From Robiginitalea sediminis (lineage in GTDB: Bacteria > Bacteroidota > Bacteroidia > Flavobacteriales > Flavobacteriaceae): a stretch of 64,000 bases of DNA. The notes beneath the pieces were generated by a model, which was given only the letters and a program-made list of their open reading frames with translations, had not been told where the DNA came from and did not search any database. Shown piece by piece: positions 25,558 to 34,958 of this stretch (its first letter is position 1; the number at the start of each line of letters is the position of its first letter). A program made the translations under genes and the position numbers. The stretch lies in assembly GCF_002198115.1 (NCBI RefSeq), contig NZ_NGNR01000005.1, positions 1-64,000 of the forward strand, given 5' to 3'.

Positions 25558-27339
25558 ATGCAAAACATTACCCGTCTTTTCGACATCCCCCGATACCAGG
25601 CCCAACACTGCAGGCTGGACGCGGCCATGGTAACCAAATACGACGGAGAGTGGAAGTCCGTATCCTCCGAGCAATACCTGGAACAGGCAGACCGGATGAG
25701 TCGTGCCCTGCTCCGCCTCGGGGTCCAGGCCAACGATAAAATTGCGATGATCTCCATGACCAACCGCACGGAATGGAGTGTTACCGATACCGGCATCCTG
25801 CAGGTCGGGGCCCAAAACGTGCCCATATACCCCACTATTTCGGAGGAAGACTACGCCTATATCCTGAACCACTCCGAATCGGTGTACTGTTTTGTTTCCT
25901 GCCAGGAAGTGTACGACAAGGTGATGGCTGTTAAGGATCAGGTGCCCAGCCTGAAGGAAGTCTACAGCTTCGACGAAATTCCCGGCTGCCGCAACTGGAA
26001 GGAACTCCTGAAGGACGGGGAAGACACCGGAAACCAGGAAGCCTTTGAAGCGCGCAGGGCAGCGGTAACCCCGGAAGACCTGGCCACCCTTATTTATACC
26101 TCGGGGACTACCGGCAGGCCCAAAGGGGTGATGCTTACCCACAACAATGTGGTGAGCAATGTGCTGGCCAGTAAGGAACGGGTCCCCTTCGAATATGGAG
26201 GTACGGCCCTGAGCTTCCTCCCGGTCTGCCACATTTTCGAGCGGATGATCCTGTATCTCTACCAATACTGCGGCATCAGCGTGTATTTTGCGGAAAGCCT
26301 GGAAACCATAAGCGATAACCTGAAGGAGGTAAAACCCAATGTCATGACGGTGGTGCCGAGGCTTCTGGAAAAGGTATACGACCGCATCATTGCCAAAGGG
26401 GCCGCCCTGAGCGGGGTCAAGAAAGCCCTGTTTTTCTGGGCCGTAAAACTGGGGCTGCAATACGAACCCTACGGGGCCAACGGCTGGTGGTATGAAACCC
26501 GCCTGAAACTGGCCCGTAAACTGATCTTCAGCAAATGGCACGAAGGCCTGGGCGGTAACCTGGAAACGATGGTTTCCGGTAGTGCGGCCCTGCAAAGCCG
26601 TCTGGCCCGGGTTTTCGCGGCGGCGGGTATCCCGGTTATGGAGGGGTACGGGCTTACGGAAACCTCTCCCGTGATCTCCGTGAACGACCAGCGCAACCGC
26701 GGCTGGAAAATCGGCTCGGTAGGGAAAGTCATTAAAGGTGTGGATGTGGTAATAGCCGAAGATGGGGAAATCCTGTGCAAGGGCCCCAACGTGATGGTGG
26801 GCTACTACAAAGACCCGGAGAAAACCGCGGAGGTCATCCAAAACGGTTATTTCCATACGGGGGATATCGGGGAACTGGATCATGAAGGCTTCCTGCGCAT
26901 CACAGACCGCAAAAAAGAGATGTTCAAAACCTCCGGTGGGAAATACGTAGCACCCCAGCTGCTTGAAAACCGCCTGAAGCAATCCCGCTTTATCGAGCAG
27001 GTCATGGTCCTTGGAGAGGGCGAAAAAATGCCGGCGGCGCTTATCCAGCCCAACTTCGAATTCCTTTTTGAATGGGCCAAGCGCCACGAGATCCCGGCGG
27101 GTTCTCCCGCCGAAATGATCCGTGACCCGAGGGTGGTAGAGCGTATCTCAGAAGAGGTGAACCAGGCCAACGAGCAGTTCGGGAAATGGGAAAAGATCAA
27201 GCAATTCCGGCTCACGCCTGATATCTGGTCGGTAGACGGCGGGCACCTCACCCCGACCATGAAACTGAGGCGGAAAATCATCCGCTCCCTGTATAAGGAT
27301 CTGTATGAAGATATTTACGGGCATTACGAAGAGCGGTAA
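25558..27339 (+). CDS. Long-chain acyl-CoA synthetase
   Basis: 593 aa. The AMP-binding motif LIYTSGTTGRPKGVMLTHNN begins near residue 178, EGYGLTETSP lies at about 365, the adenylate loop YFHTGDIGELDHEGFLRITDRKKE is at about 430-455, and a C-terminal lysine-containing segment follows. These are features of long-chain fatty acid CoA ligases (LC-FACS clade), which activate free fatty acids for beta-oxidation. It lies directly upstream of the MarR and fadNAE-like genes but has its own terminator, so it belongs to the pathway rather than the operon. Soluble or membrane-associated; no signal peptide. Confidence 0.88.
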   Translation: MQNITRLFDIPRYQAQHCRLDAAMVTKYDGEWKSVSSEQYLEQADRMSRALLRLGVQANDKIAMISMTNRTEWSVTDTGILQVGAQNVPIYPTISEEDYAYILNHSESVYCFVSCQEVYDKVMAVKDQVPSLKEVYSFDEIPGCRNWKELLKDGEDTGNQEAFEARRAAVTPEDLATLIYTSGTTGRPKGVMLTHNNVVSNVLASKERVPFEYGGTALSFLPVCHIFERMILYLYQYCGISVYFAESLETISDNLKEVKPNVMTVVPRLLEKVYDRIIAKGAALSGVKKALFFWAVKLGLQYEPYGANGWWYETRLKLARKLIFSKWHEGLGGNLETMVSGSAALQSRLARVFAAAGIPVMEGYGLTETSPVISVNDQRNRGWKIGSVGKVIKGVDVVIAEDGEILCKGPNVMVGYYKDPEKTAEVIQNGYFHTGDIGELDHEGFLRITDRKKEMFKTSGGKYVAPQLLENRLKQSRFIEQVMVLGEGEKMPAALIQPNFEFLFEWAKRHEIPAGSPAEMIRDPRVVERISEEVNQANEQFGKWEKIKQFRLTPDIWSVDGGHLTPTMKLRRKIIRSLYKDLYEDIYGHYEER

Positions 27340-27347
27340 ACCTGAAC

Positions 27348-27378
27348 GCCCCGGGACGAACCCCGGGGCTTTTTTTTC
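27348..27378 (+). terminator. Rho-independent terminator after the acyl-CoA synthetase
   Basis: 8-bp GC arms GCCCCGGG (27348-27355) and CCCGGGGC (27362-27369) with a 6-nt loop and a T8 run from 27370. It isolates the synthetase from the MarR operon. Confidence 0.88.
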
Positions 27379-27380
27379 TT

Positions 27381-27404
27381 ATTTATTATGCACGCATAAT
27401 AAAT
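27381..27404. promoter_or_regulatory. Palindromic operator upstream of the MarR gene
   Basis: Perfect 11-bp inverted repeat, ATTTATTATGC (27381-27391) and GCATAATAAAT (27394-27404), 2-nt spacer AC. It covers the -33 region of the TATATTTG promoter for the MarR gene, as expected for a repressor site. Binding by the adjacent MarR protein is inferred. Confidence 0.7.
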
Positions 27405-27409
27405 TTTTA

Positions 27410-27417
27410 TATATTTG
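27410..27417 (+). promoter_or_regulatory. -7 promoter element for the MarR / fatty-acid operon
   Basis: TATATTTG (TAnnTTTG) 20 nt before the ATG at 27438 and just downstream of the palindromic operator. Confidence 0.55.
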
Positions 27418-27437
27418 GGATCAGCGTTAAGCCCCCT

Positions 27438-27905
27438 ATGAAAGAAATAACCATCGATTATGCCCTGAGGGCCACCTGGCAGGCCGTAGCCCGCATGTAC
27501 AATGAGGAGGCCAAGACCTTCGATGGCACCATGGCTATAGGGTTCTGCCTGCTGAGCATCGACCCTAAAAAAGGGACACCTTCAACAGCCCTGGGCCCTA
27601 AAATGGGCATGGAAGCCACCAGCCTTTCGCGTATCCTGAAGAGCATGGAACAGAAAGGGCTTATCGAGAGACGGCCCAACCCGGAAGATGGCCGAGGAGT
27701 TCTGATCCACCTGACAGCCTTTGGTTTACAGATGCGGGAAGACTCCAAACGGGTAGTCCTCCGGTTTAACGAAGTGGTGGGGCGCCATGTCAGCGCGGCA
27801 GATTTAGCCGCCTTTTTCAGAGTGACCCAGACCATTACCCACCTGATTGCCGAAAAGAAGATCTACACCAATAAGGCGGATGCCCCGGTATCCCCCTCCC
27901 AATAA
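27438..27905 (+). CDS. MarR-family transcriptional regulator
   Basis: 155 aa winged-helix protein. The recognition region is MGMEATSLSRILKSMEQKGLIERRPNPEDGRGVLIHLTAFG (about 54-94), with the MarR wing (DGRGV) clear. It probably binds as a dimer to the 11-bp palindrome just upstream and autoregulates. Genes for beta-oxidation follow (18-bp gap), so a fatty acid or acyl-CoA effector is plausible, but no ligand residues can be read. Confidence 0.88.
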   Translation: MKEITIDYALRATWQAVARMYNEEAKTFDGTMAIGFCLLSIDPKKGTPSTALGPKMGMEATSLSRILKSMEQKGLIERRPNPEDGRGVLIHLTAFGLQMREDSKRVVLRFNEVVGRHVSAADLAAFFRVTQTITHLIAEKKIYTNKADAPVSPSQ

Positions 27906-27923
27906 TACCAATGCAATAAGACT

Positions 27924-30329
27924 ATGAACAGACATATCCAACAGGTAGCGGTTATCGGATCCGGAATAATGGGTAGTGGCATTGCCTGTCACTTCGCCAA
28001 TATTGGAGTGCGGGTACTGCTGCTGGACATCGTGCCCAGGGAACTGACCGATGCCGAAAAAGCCAAAGGGCTTACCCTGGAAGACAAGAGGGTCCGCAAC
28101 CGGCTGGTAGACGAATCCCTTGCTAAAGCCCTGAAAAGCAAACCCTCCCCCATCTACCACCAGGACTTTGCCCGGCGGATCGAAACCGGGAACCTGGAGG
28201 ATGACATCCACCGCGTAGCCGAAGCCGACTGGATCATAGAGGTGGTGGTCGAGCGCCTGGATATTAAGAAACAGGTTTTTGAAAAGCTGGACGCACACCG
28301 CAAACCGGGGACCCTGATTACCTCCAATACCTCCGGGATCCCCATCCGCTTTATGGCCGAGGGCCGAAGTGCCGATTTCCGGGCACACTTCTGCGGCACC
28401 CACTTTTTCAACCCGGCCCGTTACCTGAAACTCTTCGAAATCATTCCGGGCCCGGATACCCAGCCGGAGATCCTGGAATTCCTCAGGGAGTACGGGGAGC
28501 GCTTCCTGGGAAAGACTTCGGTGGTGGCCCAGGATACCCCGGCCTTTATCGGGAACCGCATCGGGATTTTCAGCATTATGAGCCTCTTCCATGCGGTTAA
28601 GGAAATGGACCTGACTGTGGAGGAAGTAGATAAACTCACCGGCCCGGTTATCGGGCGGCCCAAGTCTGCCACCTTCCGCACGGTGGACGTGGTAGGGCTG
28701 GATACCCTGGTACACGTAGCCAACGGTATCCGGGAAAACTGCCCCGATGACGAGCGTCACAGTTTGTTCCAATTACCCGACTTTATCAGCAGCCTTATGG
28801 AAAATGGCTGGCTGGGAAGCAAGTCCGGGCAGGGGTTTTATAAGAAAGTAAAGAAAGACGATGGCTCCAGCGAAATCCTGAGCCTGGACCTGGGTACCCT
28901 GGAGTACCGCTCCAAAAAACGGGCCCAGTTTGCCACCCTGGAGCAAACCAAAACCATCGACAATGTCATTGACCGTTTTGCGGTACTAACTGCGGGCAAG
29001 GACAAGGCAGGTGCCTTCTACCGGCAGAGTTTCGGGGCCCTGTTTGCCTATGTCTCCCACCGTATCCCGGAAATCACCGACGCCCTGTATAAGATAGACG
29101 ATGCCATGAAAGCCGGTTTTGGCTGGGAACACGGGCCATTCCAGATCTGGGATGCGGTGGGCCTGGACAAGGGGATTGCCATGGCGGAGGAAGCCGGGCA
29201 ACAGGTGGCACCCTGGGTCGGCGAAATGAAGGCTGCCGGGGCGGCATCCTTCTACCAGGTACGCGATGGAGCCACCTATTTCTACGACATCCCGGAGAAG
29301 TCCCACCAGAAAGTACCCGGACAGGAGGCTTTTATCATCCTGGACAACATCCGCAAATCCAACGAGGTCTTCAAAAACAGCGGGGTGGTGGTCGAGGACC
29401 TGGGAGACGGCATCCTCAATATCGAGTTCCGCTCCAAGATGAACACCATTGGCGGGGATGTACTTGCCGGCCTGAACAAGGCTGTAGACCTGGCAGAGGC
29501 GAACCACCGCGGCCTGGTGGTGGGCAACCAGGCGGCCAACTTTTCAGTAGGCGCCAATATCGGCATGATCTTTATGATGGCCGTGGAACAAGAGTACGAC
29601 GAGTTGAATATGGCCATCAAGTATTTCCAGGATACCATGATGCGGATGCGCTATTCCTCCATCCCCGTTGTGGCAGCCCCGCACGGGATGTGCCTGGGCG
29701 GCGGATGCGAGCTGAGCCTGCACGCCGATATGGTGGTGGCCGCGGCCGAAACCTATATTGGCCTGGTGGAGTTCGGCGTTGGGGTAATCCCCGGAGGGGG
29801 CGGTTCCAAGGAAATGGCCCTGAGGGCCTCGGACAGCTTCCGCAAGAACGACGTGGAGCTCAATGTCCTGCGGGAATATTTCCTCACCATCGGGATGGCC
29901 AAGGTATCCACCTCGGCCTATGAGGCCTTCGATACCGGCATCCTGCAAAAGGGAAAAGATATCGTGGTGGTGAATAAAGACCGACAGCTGGCCACAGCAA
30001 AAGCCTATGCTGCCCTAATGGCGGACCGGGGCTACACCCGGCCGGTGGAACGCACGGACGTAAAAGTCCTCGGCAAACAAGCCCTGGGGATGTTCCTGGT
30101 GGGTACGGATTCCATGCATGCCGGGCACTACATTTCCGAGCACGACAAGAAAATAGCCAACAAACTGGCCTGGGTTATGGCCGGGGGCGACCTCTCGGAA
30201 GCCAGCTATGTAAGTGAGCAGTACCTGCTGGAACTGGAACGCGAAGCCTTCCTATCCCTCTGTACCGAGCGCAAAACCCTGGAGCGGATCCAGCACATGT
30301 TAAAAGTGGGCAAACCACTCAGAAACTAA
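27924..30329 (+). CDS. fadN: 3-hydroxyacyl-CoA dehydrogenase / enoyl-CoA hydratase, FadN type
   Basis: 801 aa bifunctional enzyme. The dehydrogenase domain comes first: NAD-binding GSGIMGSG at 12-19, then AHFCGTHFFNPARYLKLFEI and a C-terminal dehydrogenase region up to about 470. The enoyl-CoA hydratase (crotonase) domain is second, at about 490-700, with the oxyanion segment PHGMCLGGGCELSLHAD. The order (dehydrogenase before hydratase) is that of Bacillus FadN, opposite to E. coli FadB. It hydrates enoyl-CoA and oxidises the 3-hydroxyacyl-CoA. Followed by the thiolase (54-bp gap) and the acyl-CoA dehydrogenase: a fadNAE-type operon. Confidence 0.88.
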   Translation: MNRHIQQVAVIGSGIMGSGIACHFANIGVRVLLLDIVPRELTDAEKAKGLTLEDKRVRNRLVDESLAKALKSKPSPIYHQDFARRIETGNLEDDIHRVAEADWIIEVVVERLDIKKQVFEKLDAHRKPGTLITSNTSGIPIRFMAEGRSADFRAHFCGTHFFNPARYLKLFEIIPGPDTQPEILEFLREYGERFLGKTSVVAQDTPAFIGNRIGIFSIMSLFHAVKEMDLTVEEVDKLTGPVIGRPKSATFRTVDVVGLDTLVHVANGIRENCPDDERHSLFQLPDFISSLMENGWLGSKSGQGFYKKVKKDDGSSEILSLDLGTLEYRSKKRAQFATLEQTKTIDNVIDRFAVLTAGKDKAGAFYRQSFGALFAYVSHRIPEITDALYKIDDAMKAGFGWEHGPFQIWDAVGLDKGIAMAEEAGQQVAPWVGEMKAAGAASFYQVRDGATYFYDIPEKSHQKVPGQEAFIILDNIRKSNEVFKNSGVVVEDLGDGILNIEFRSKMNTIGGDVLAGLNKAVDLAEANHRGLVVGNQAANFSVGANIGMIFMMAVEQEYDELNMAIKYFQDTMMRMRYSSIPVVAAPHGMCLGGGCELSLHADMVVAAAETYIGLVEFGVGVIPGGGGSKEMALRASDSFRKNDVELNVLREYFLTIGMAKVSTSAYEAFDTGILQKGKDIVVVNKDRQLATAKAYAALMADRGYTRPVERTDVKVLGKQALGMFLVGTDSMHAGHYISEHDKKIANKLAWVMAGGDLSEASYVSEQYLLELEREAFLSLCTERKTLERIQHMLKVGKPLRN

Positions 30330-30383
30330 GAAAATGAACATGTGCCGATTTGAAAATTTGAAAATGGTAAAAGGAAACAAAGC

Positions 30384-31571
30384 ATGAGAACAGCCTATAT
30401 CGTAAAAGCATACCGCACTGCCGTAGGTAAGGCGCCAAGGGGTACCTTCCGGTTTAAACGCCCGGATGAACTGGCCGCGGAAACCATCGCCTACCTCATG
30501 GAACAGGTCCCTGCCCTGGAAAAATCCAGGATAGACGACGTGATTGTGGGCAATGCGATGCCCGAAGCCGAACAGGGCCTCAATATGGCCCGATTAATCT
30601 CCCTTATGGGGCTTGGAATTGAGGATGTGCCAGGGGTAACGGTGAACCGCTACTGCGCCTCCGGCCTGGAGACCATTGCGATGGCTTCGGCCAAGATACA
30701 GGCCGGGATGGCCGATTGTATCATCGCCGGGGGAGCGGAAAGTATGAGCTACATCCCCATGGGTGGATACAAACCTGTACCCGACTACGGGCTGGCCAAG
30801 GCCGGGCATGAGGACTATTACTGGGGCATGGGGCTTACGGCTGAGGCTGTGGCCCAGCAATACAAGGTCTCCCGAGAAGACCAGGACGCCTTTGCCTATG
30901 CGTCCCACCAGAAGGCTCTGAAAGCACAGGCCGAAAACAAGTTCCAATCGCAGATTGTCCCCATTACCGTAGAGCACACCTATGTAAAAAACGGGAAGAA
31001 GACCACAGAATCCTACACGGTCTCGGCAGATGAGGGACCACGGGCCGATACCAACCTGGAAGCCCTCGGGCGCCTGCGTCCGGTTTTTGCCGCGGGGGGT
31101 AGTGTTACGGCAGGGAACGCCTCCCAGATGAGTGACGGGGCGGCCTTTGCCCTGGTCATGAGCGAGGAACTGGTGAAAGAACTCAACCTGGAGCCCGTGG
31201 CCCGGCTGGTGAACTACGCCGCAGTAGGGGTGGAACCCCGCATTATGGGTATCGGGCCTGTAAAGGCCATCCCGAAAGCCCTGAAACTGGCTGGCCTCCA
31301 GCAAAAGGACGTAGGGCTCATTGAACTCAACGAGGCCTTTGCTTCCCAATCCCTGGCCGTTATCCGGGAACTGGGCCTGGACCCTGAAATTGTAAACGTA
31401 AACGGCGGGGCCATAGCCCTGGGTCACCCCCTGGGGTGTACCGGAGCCAAACTCTCCGTCCAACTCTTCGACGAAATGCGCCAGCGCAAGATGTCCGGCA
31501 AATACGGCATGGTAACCATGTGCGTGGGCACCGGGCAGGGCGCCGCAGGGATTTACGAATTCCTGGCCTGA
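30384..31571 (+). CDS. fadA: Acetyl-CoA acyltransferase (3-ketoacyl-CoA thiolase)
   Basis: 395 aa. Nucleophilic Cys91 in [15 protein letters not shown], the [18 protein letters not shown] motif with catalytic His, and the terminal [10 protein letters not shown] with the second Cys. It cleaves 3-ketoacyl-CoA with CoA to acetyl-CoA and a shortened acyl-CoA, the last step of beta-oxidation. AAAGGAAAC just upstream gives a purine-rich ribosome-binding site. Neighbours fix the pathway. Biosynthetic thiolase activity is the alternative but is less likely here. Confidence 0.9.
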   Translation: MRTAYIVKAYRTAVGKAPRGTFRFKRPDELAAETIAYLMEQVPALEKSRIDDVIVGNAMPEAEQGLNMARLISLMGLGIEDVPGVTVNRYCASGLETIAMASAKIQAGMADCIIAGGAESMSYIPMGGYKPVPDYGLAKAGHEDYYWGMGLTAEAVAQQYKVSREDQDAFAYASHQKALKAQAENKFQSQIVPITVEHTYVKNGKKTTESYTVSADEGPRADTNLEALGRLRPVFAAGGSVTAGNASQMSDGAAFALVMSEELVKELNLEPVARLVNYAAVGVEPRIMGIGPVKAIPKALKLAGLQQKDVGLIELNEAFASQSLAVIRELGLDPEIVNVNGGAIALGHPLGCTGAKLSVQLFDEMRQRKMSGKYGMVTMCVGTGQGAAGIYEFLA

Positions 31572-31600
31572 TACATTTAAAGAAAATTGAACGACACACC

Positions 31601-33412
31601 ATGAGCACAGAAACCAAAGAGAAAGAACTCCTGCGCGGCGGGCAGTTCATTGTAAAGGAAACGCCCTGCGAGGAGGTCTTCACCCTGGAAGATCTCAGCG
31701 AGGAACAGCGCATGATGCGCGAGAGCACCAAGGAATTTGTAGACCGCGAACTCTGGGCCCATTGGGAGCGGTTTGAACAAAAAGACTACGCCTATACCCA
31801 GGAGTGCATGCAAAAGGCCGGGGAAATGGGCTTTCTCAGTATTGCCGTCCCGGAAGCCTATGGGGGCATGGGGATGGGCTTTGTGGATACCATGCTGGTG
31901 TGCGACTACATCTCCGGGGCCACAGGCTCCTTCAGTACCGCCTTCGGGGCCCATACGGGTATCGGGACTCTTCCCATTACCCTGTACGGAACCGAGGAGC
32001 AAAAACAGAAATACGTGCCTAAACTGGCCAGCGGCGAATGGTTCGGGGCCTACTGCCTTACCGAACCGGGGGCCGGTTCTGATGCCAACTCCGGAAAAAC
32101 CAAAGCCGTTCTCTCCGAAGACGGGACCCACTACAAGATTTCCGGCCAGAAAATGTGGATTTCCAATGCCGGATTCTGCAACCTGTTCATCGTATTCGCC
32201 CGGATAGAAGACGACAAGTACATTACCGGGTTTATTGTGGAAAACGACCCGGAAAACGGGATCAGCCTCGGGGAGGAAGAGAAGAAACTCGGGATCCACT
32301 CCTCCTCTACCCGCCAGGTCTTCTTCAACGAGACCAAGGTGCCGGTAGAAAACATGCTCTCCGAGCGCGGCAATGGCTTTAAAATTGCCATGAACGCCCT
32401 GAACGTGGGTCGGATTAAACTCGCGGCTGCGTGCCTGGAGGCCCAACGCCGGGTGACCAACGAAGCCGTCACCTATGCCAAGGAACGCCAGCAGTTCAAG
32501 ACCCCCATTATCAACTTCGGGGCCATCAAAGCCAAGATTGCGACCATGGCTACCAATGCCTATGTGGGGGAGTCTGCCTCCTACCGGGCTGCCAAAAATA
32601 TCGAAGACCGGATTGCCTTACGCGTAGCCGCGGGCAACAGCCATCCGGAGGCGGAACTCAAGGGCGTTGAGGAATACGCCATTGAATGCTCCATCCTGAA
32701 GGTTGCCGTTTCGGAAGACGTGCAGCAAACCACCGATGAGGGGATTCAGATCTTCGGGGGGATGGGCTTTAGTGCAGATACTCCTATGGAATCGGCCTGG
32801 AGAGATGCCCGTATCGCACGGATCTATGAAGGTACGAATGAAATCAACCGCATGCTTTCCGTGGGCATGCTCATCAAGAAAGCGATGAAGGGCCATGTGG
32901 ACCTGCTGGGACCGGCCACAGCCGTGGGCGAGGAACTTATGGGTATCCCATCCTTCGACACCCCCGATTTTTCTGCCCTCCTTTCTGAGGAAAAAGATCT
33001 GGTGGCCCGCCTGAAAAAAGTCTTCCTGATGGTAGCCGGTAAGGCCGTGCAAACCTACGGTACCGACCTGGAGCAGCACCAGCAACTCCTGATGGCGGCA
33101 GCAGACATCCTCATCCAGATCTATATGGCCGAATCTGCGGTACTGCGCGCCGAGAAGAATGCCAAGCGCTTTGGGGAAGAAGCCCAGAAAACGCAAATCG
33201 CCATGGCGCGCCTGAACCTGTATGAGGCCACAGAGATCACTATCAGCAAAGCCAAGGAGGCCATCCTTTCCTTTGCCGAAGGCGACGAGCAGCGGATGAT
33301 GCTGATGGGTCTCAAACGCTTTACCAAATACCACAACCCACCCAAGGTTGGGGCCCTGCGCGAGCAAATTGCCGACGCGGTGGCCGAAGCCGGCGGGTAC
33401 ACCTTTGACTAA
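31601..33412 (+). CDS. fadE: Acyl-CoA dehydrogenase, FadE type
   Basis: 603 aa from ATG 31601 (MSTETKEKEL); the longer frame from 31436 lies inside the thiolase. It is larger than the 380-residue typical acyl-CoA dehydrogenases, like Bacillus FadE. The FAD-binding and active-site region includes CLTEPGAGSDANSGKTKA (about 150-168) and ISGQKMWISNAG. A middle segment, QIFGGMGFSADTPMESAWRDARIARIYEGTNEINR (about 382-416), contains the catalytic Glu. The C-terminal ~150 residues are a helical extension. It performs the first oxidation of fatty acyl-CoA. Last gene of the operon; a strong terminator follows. Confidence 0.9.
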   Translation: MSTETKEKELLRGGQFIVKETPCEEVFTLEDLSEEQRMMRESTKEFVDRELWAHWERFEQKDYAYTQECMQKAGEMGFLSIAVPEAYGGMGMGFVDTMLVCDYISGATGSFSTAFGAHTGIGTLPITLYGTEEQKQKYVPKLASGEWFGAYCLTEPGAGSDANSGKTKAVLSEDGTHYKISGQKMWISNAGFCNLFIVFARIEDDKYITGFIVENDPENGISLGEEEKKLGIHSSSTRQVFFNETKVPVENMLSERGNGFKIAMNALNVGRIKLAAACLEAQRRVTNEAVTYAKERQQFKTPIINFGAIKAKIATMATNAYVGESASYRAAKNIEDRIALRVAAGNSHPEAELKGVEEYAIECSILKVAVSEDVQQTTDEGIQIFGGMGFSADTPMESAWRDARIARIYEGTNEINRMLSVGMLIKKAMKGHVDLLGPATAVGEELMGIPSFDTPDFSALLSEEKDLVARLKKVFLMVAGKAVQTYGTDLEQHQQLLMAAADILIQIYMAESAVLRAEKNAKRFGEEAQKTQIAMARLNLYEATEITISKAKEAILSFAEGDEQRMMLMGLKRFTKYHNPPKVGALREQIADAVAEAGGYTFD

Positions 33413-33445
33413 TTCAGATGCACTACTGGAAACAGAAGTGAGAAG

Positions 33446-33472
33446 CCGCCTCCCCCACGGGAGGCGGTTTTC
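33446..33472 (+). terminator. Rho-independent terminator after fadE
   Basis: Perfect 9-bp arms CCGCCTCCC (33446-33454) and GGGAGGCGG (33459-33467), loop CCAC, followed by TTTT. It ends the fatty-acid operon. Confidence 0.85.
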
Positions 33473-33518
33473 GTTTATACGTCTTGCCCGGCAGCGGCAT
33501 AGCGCCTACATTTAGGCC

Positions 33519-34958
33519 ATGGCAGAAGACATCCTCAAAACGGCTTACGACCCGGCCCGGTTCCGCGAGGCGGGGCATGCCCTTATAGACCAACTGGCCC
33601 GTTACCTGCAGGAGGCCAGGAAAGGTCAAGTGCCTGTGTTGCACTACCAGCATCCCGATAAGGAATGGGATCTGTGGCAGGCGTACCTGGAAAAGGGAGA
33701 CCCTAAGGACCTGTTTGAACGTATCCTGGAACGCACCACCAAGGTCCAGCACCCCAGGTATATGGGGCACCAGGTAGCCCCTCCCATCCCCCTGGCTTCC
33801 CTGGCGGCTTTGGTGGGGGGCGTTCTGAATAACGGGATGGCCATATACGAAATGGGGATGGCCCCTACCGCCATGGAGCGGCTGCTTACAGACTGGTTGT
33901 GCCGGAAGGCTGGTTTTGGGCCGGAGGCACGGGGCTTTCTGACCAGTGGAGGTACCCTGGCAAACCTGACCGCCTTGCTTGCGGCACGTCGTTCGCGCGG
34001 CCGGGAGGACGTCTGGAATAAAGGATACACGTCCAAACAGGCCGTCCTGGTAAGCGAGGCCGCCCATTACTGCATTGACCGCGCAGCGCGGATTATGGGG
34101 ATGGGCGCTGAGGGGGTCATCCAGATCCCTGTGGACACCAATTACCGCATGGACCCCGCGTATTTGCAGCAGGCCTATGACCAGGCCATTAAAAAAGGCC
34201 TGGAGCCCATTGCGCTGGTCGGAAGCGCCCCCTGTACGGCAACCGGCAGTTACGACCCACTGGAACCGCTGGCTGCCTTCTGCAGGCAGCACAACCTCTG
34301 GTTCCATATAGACGGGGCCCATGGCGGGGCCGCCATCCTTTCGGAACGCTATAAACACCTGATGGATGGGGTGGCCGGGGCCGATTCCCTGGTGATCGAC
34401 GGCCATAAAATGATGGGCATGCCCGTTCTGACCACTGCCCTGCTCTTCCGCAATGGAGCCGATTCGTACAATACCTTCTCCCAGCAAGCCGATTACCTCC
34501 TCTCGGAAAGCGAGGAGGAAGATTGGTACAATGGGGCCAAACGCACGTTTGAATGCACCAAATTAACAGGCATATTCAGTTGGTTCGCAGTGTGGAAGAC
34601 GTATGGGGAAGAGCTCTTTACCGCCTACCTGGAGCGCCAATACGACCTGGCCCGCGAAGCTTCGGAACTGATCCGAAGCAGGCCCGGATGGGAACTGGCC
34701 TGCCTGCCCCAATCCAATATCCTGTGCTTCCGCTACCTGGCCCCCGGGATGGACGATACCACAGCGGACCAGCTCAATGGAGCCATCCGCCAACACCTTC
34801 TGGAAGCGGGCACGTACTACATAGTTCAGACCCGTGTATCGGGCCGGTCCTACCTGAGGACCAGCCTGATGAACCCCTTAACCGGGATCTCGGATATCCG
34901 TTCCCTTCTGGATCATATTGAGGGGATAGCGAAGGCTATTCCCCTGTCAGGAAACTGA
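33519..34958 (+). CDS. PLP-dependent group II amino-acid decarboxylase family protein
   Basis: 479 aa. Cofactor-binding landmarks are SGGTLANLTALLAARR (about 146-162), HIDGAHGGAAILS and the Schiff-base lysine at about 297 in DGHKMMGMP. The fold and motifs match the glutamate/aromatic-L-amino-acid decarboxylase group. The substrate (for example aspartate or an aromatic acid) is not evident. The 3' end overlaps the convergent M49 peptidase by 23 bp. A TACATTTA sequence at about 33507 is close to the -7 consensus. Confidence 0.8.
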   Translation: MAEDILKTAYDPARFREAGHALIDQLARYLQEARKGQVPVLHYQHPDKEWDLWQAYLEKGDPKDLFERILERTTKVQHPRYMGHQVAPPIPLASLAALVGGVLNNGMAIYEMGMAPTAMERLLTDWLCRKAGFGPEARGFLTSGGTLANLTALLAARRSRGREDVWNKGYTSKQAVLVSEAAHYCIDRAARIMGMGAEGVIQIPVDTNYRMDPAYLQQAYDQAIKKGLEPIALVGSAPCTATGSYDPLEPLAAFCRQHNLWFHIDGAHGGAAILSERYKHLMDGVAGADSLVIDGHKMMGMPVLTTALLFRNGADSYNTFSQQADYLLSESEEEDWYNGAKRTFECTKLTGIFSWFAVWKTYGEELFTAYLERQYDLAREASELIRSRPGWELACLPQSNILCFRYLAPGMDDTTADQLNGAIRQHLLEAGTYYIVQTRVSGRSYLRTSLMNPLTGISDIRSLLDHIEGIAKAIPLSGN

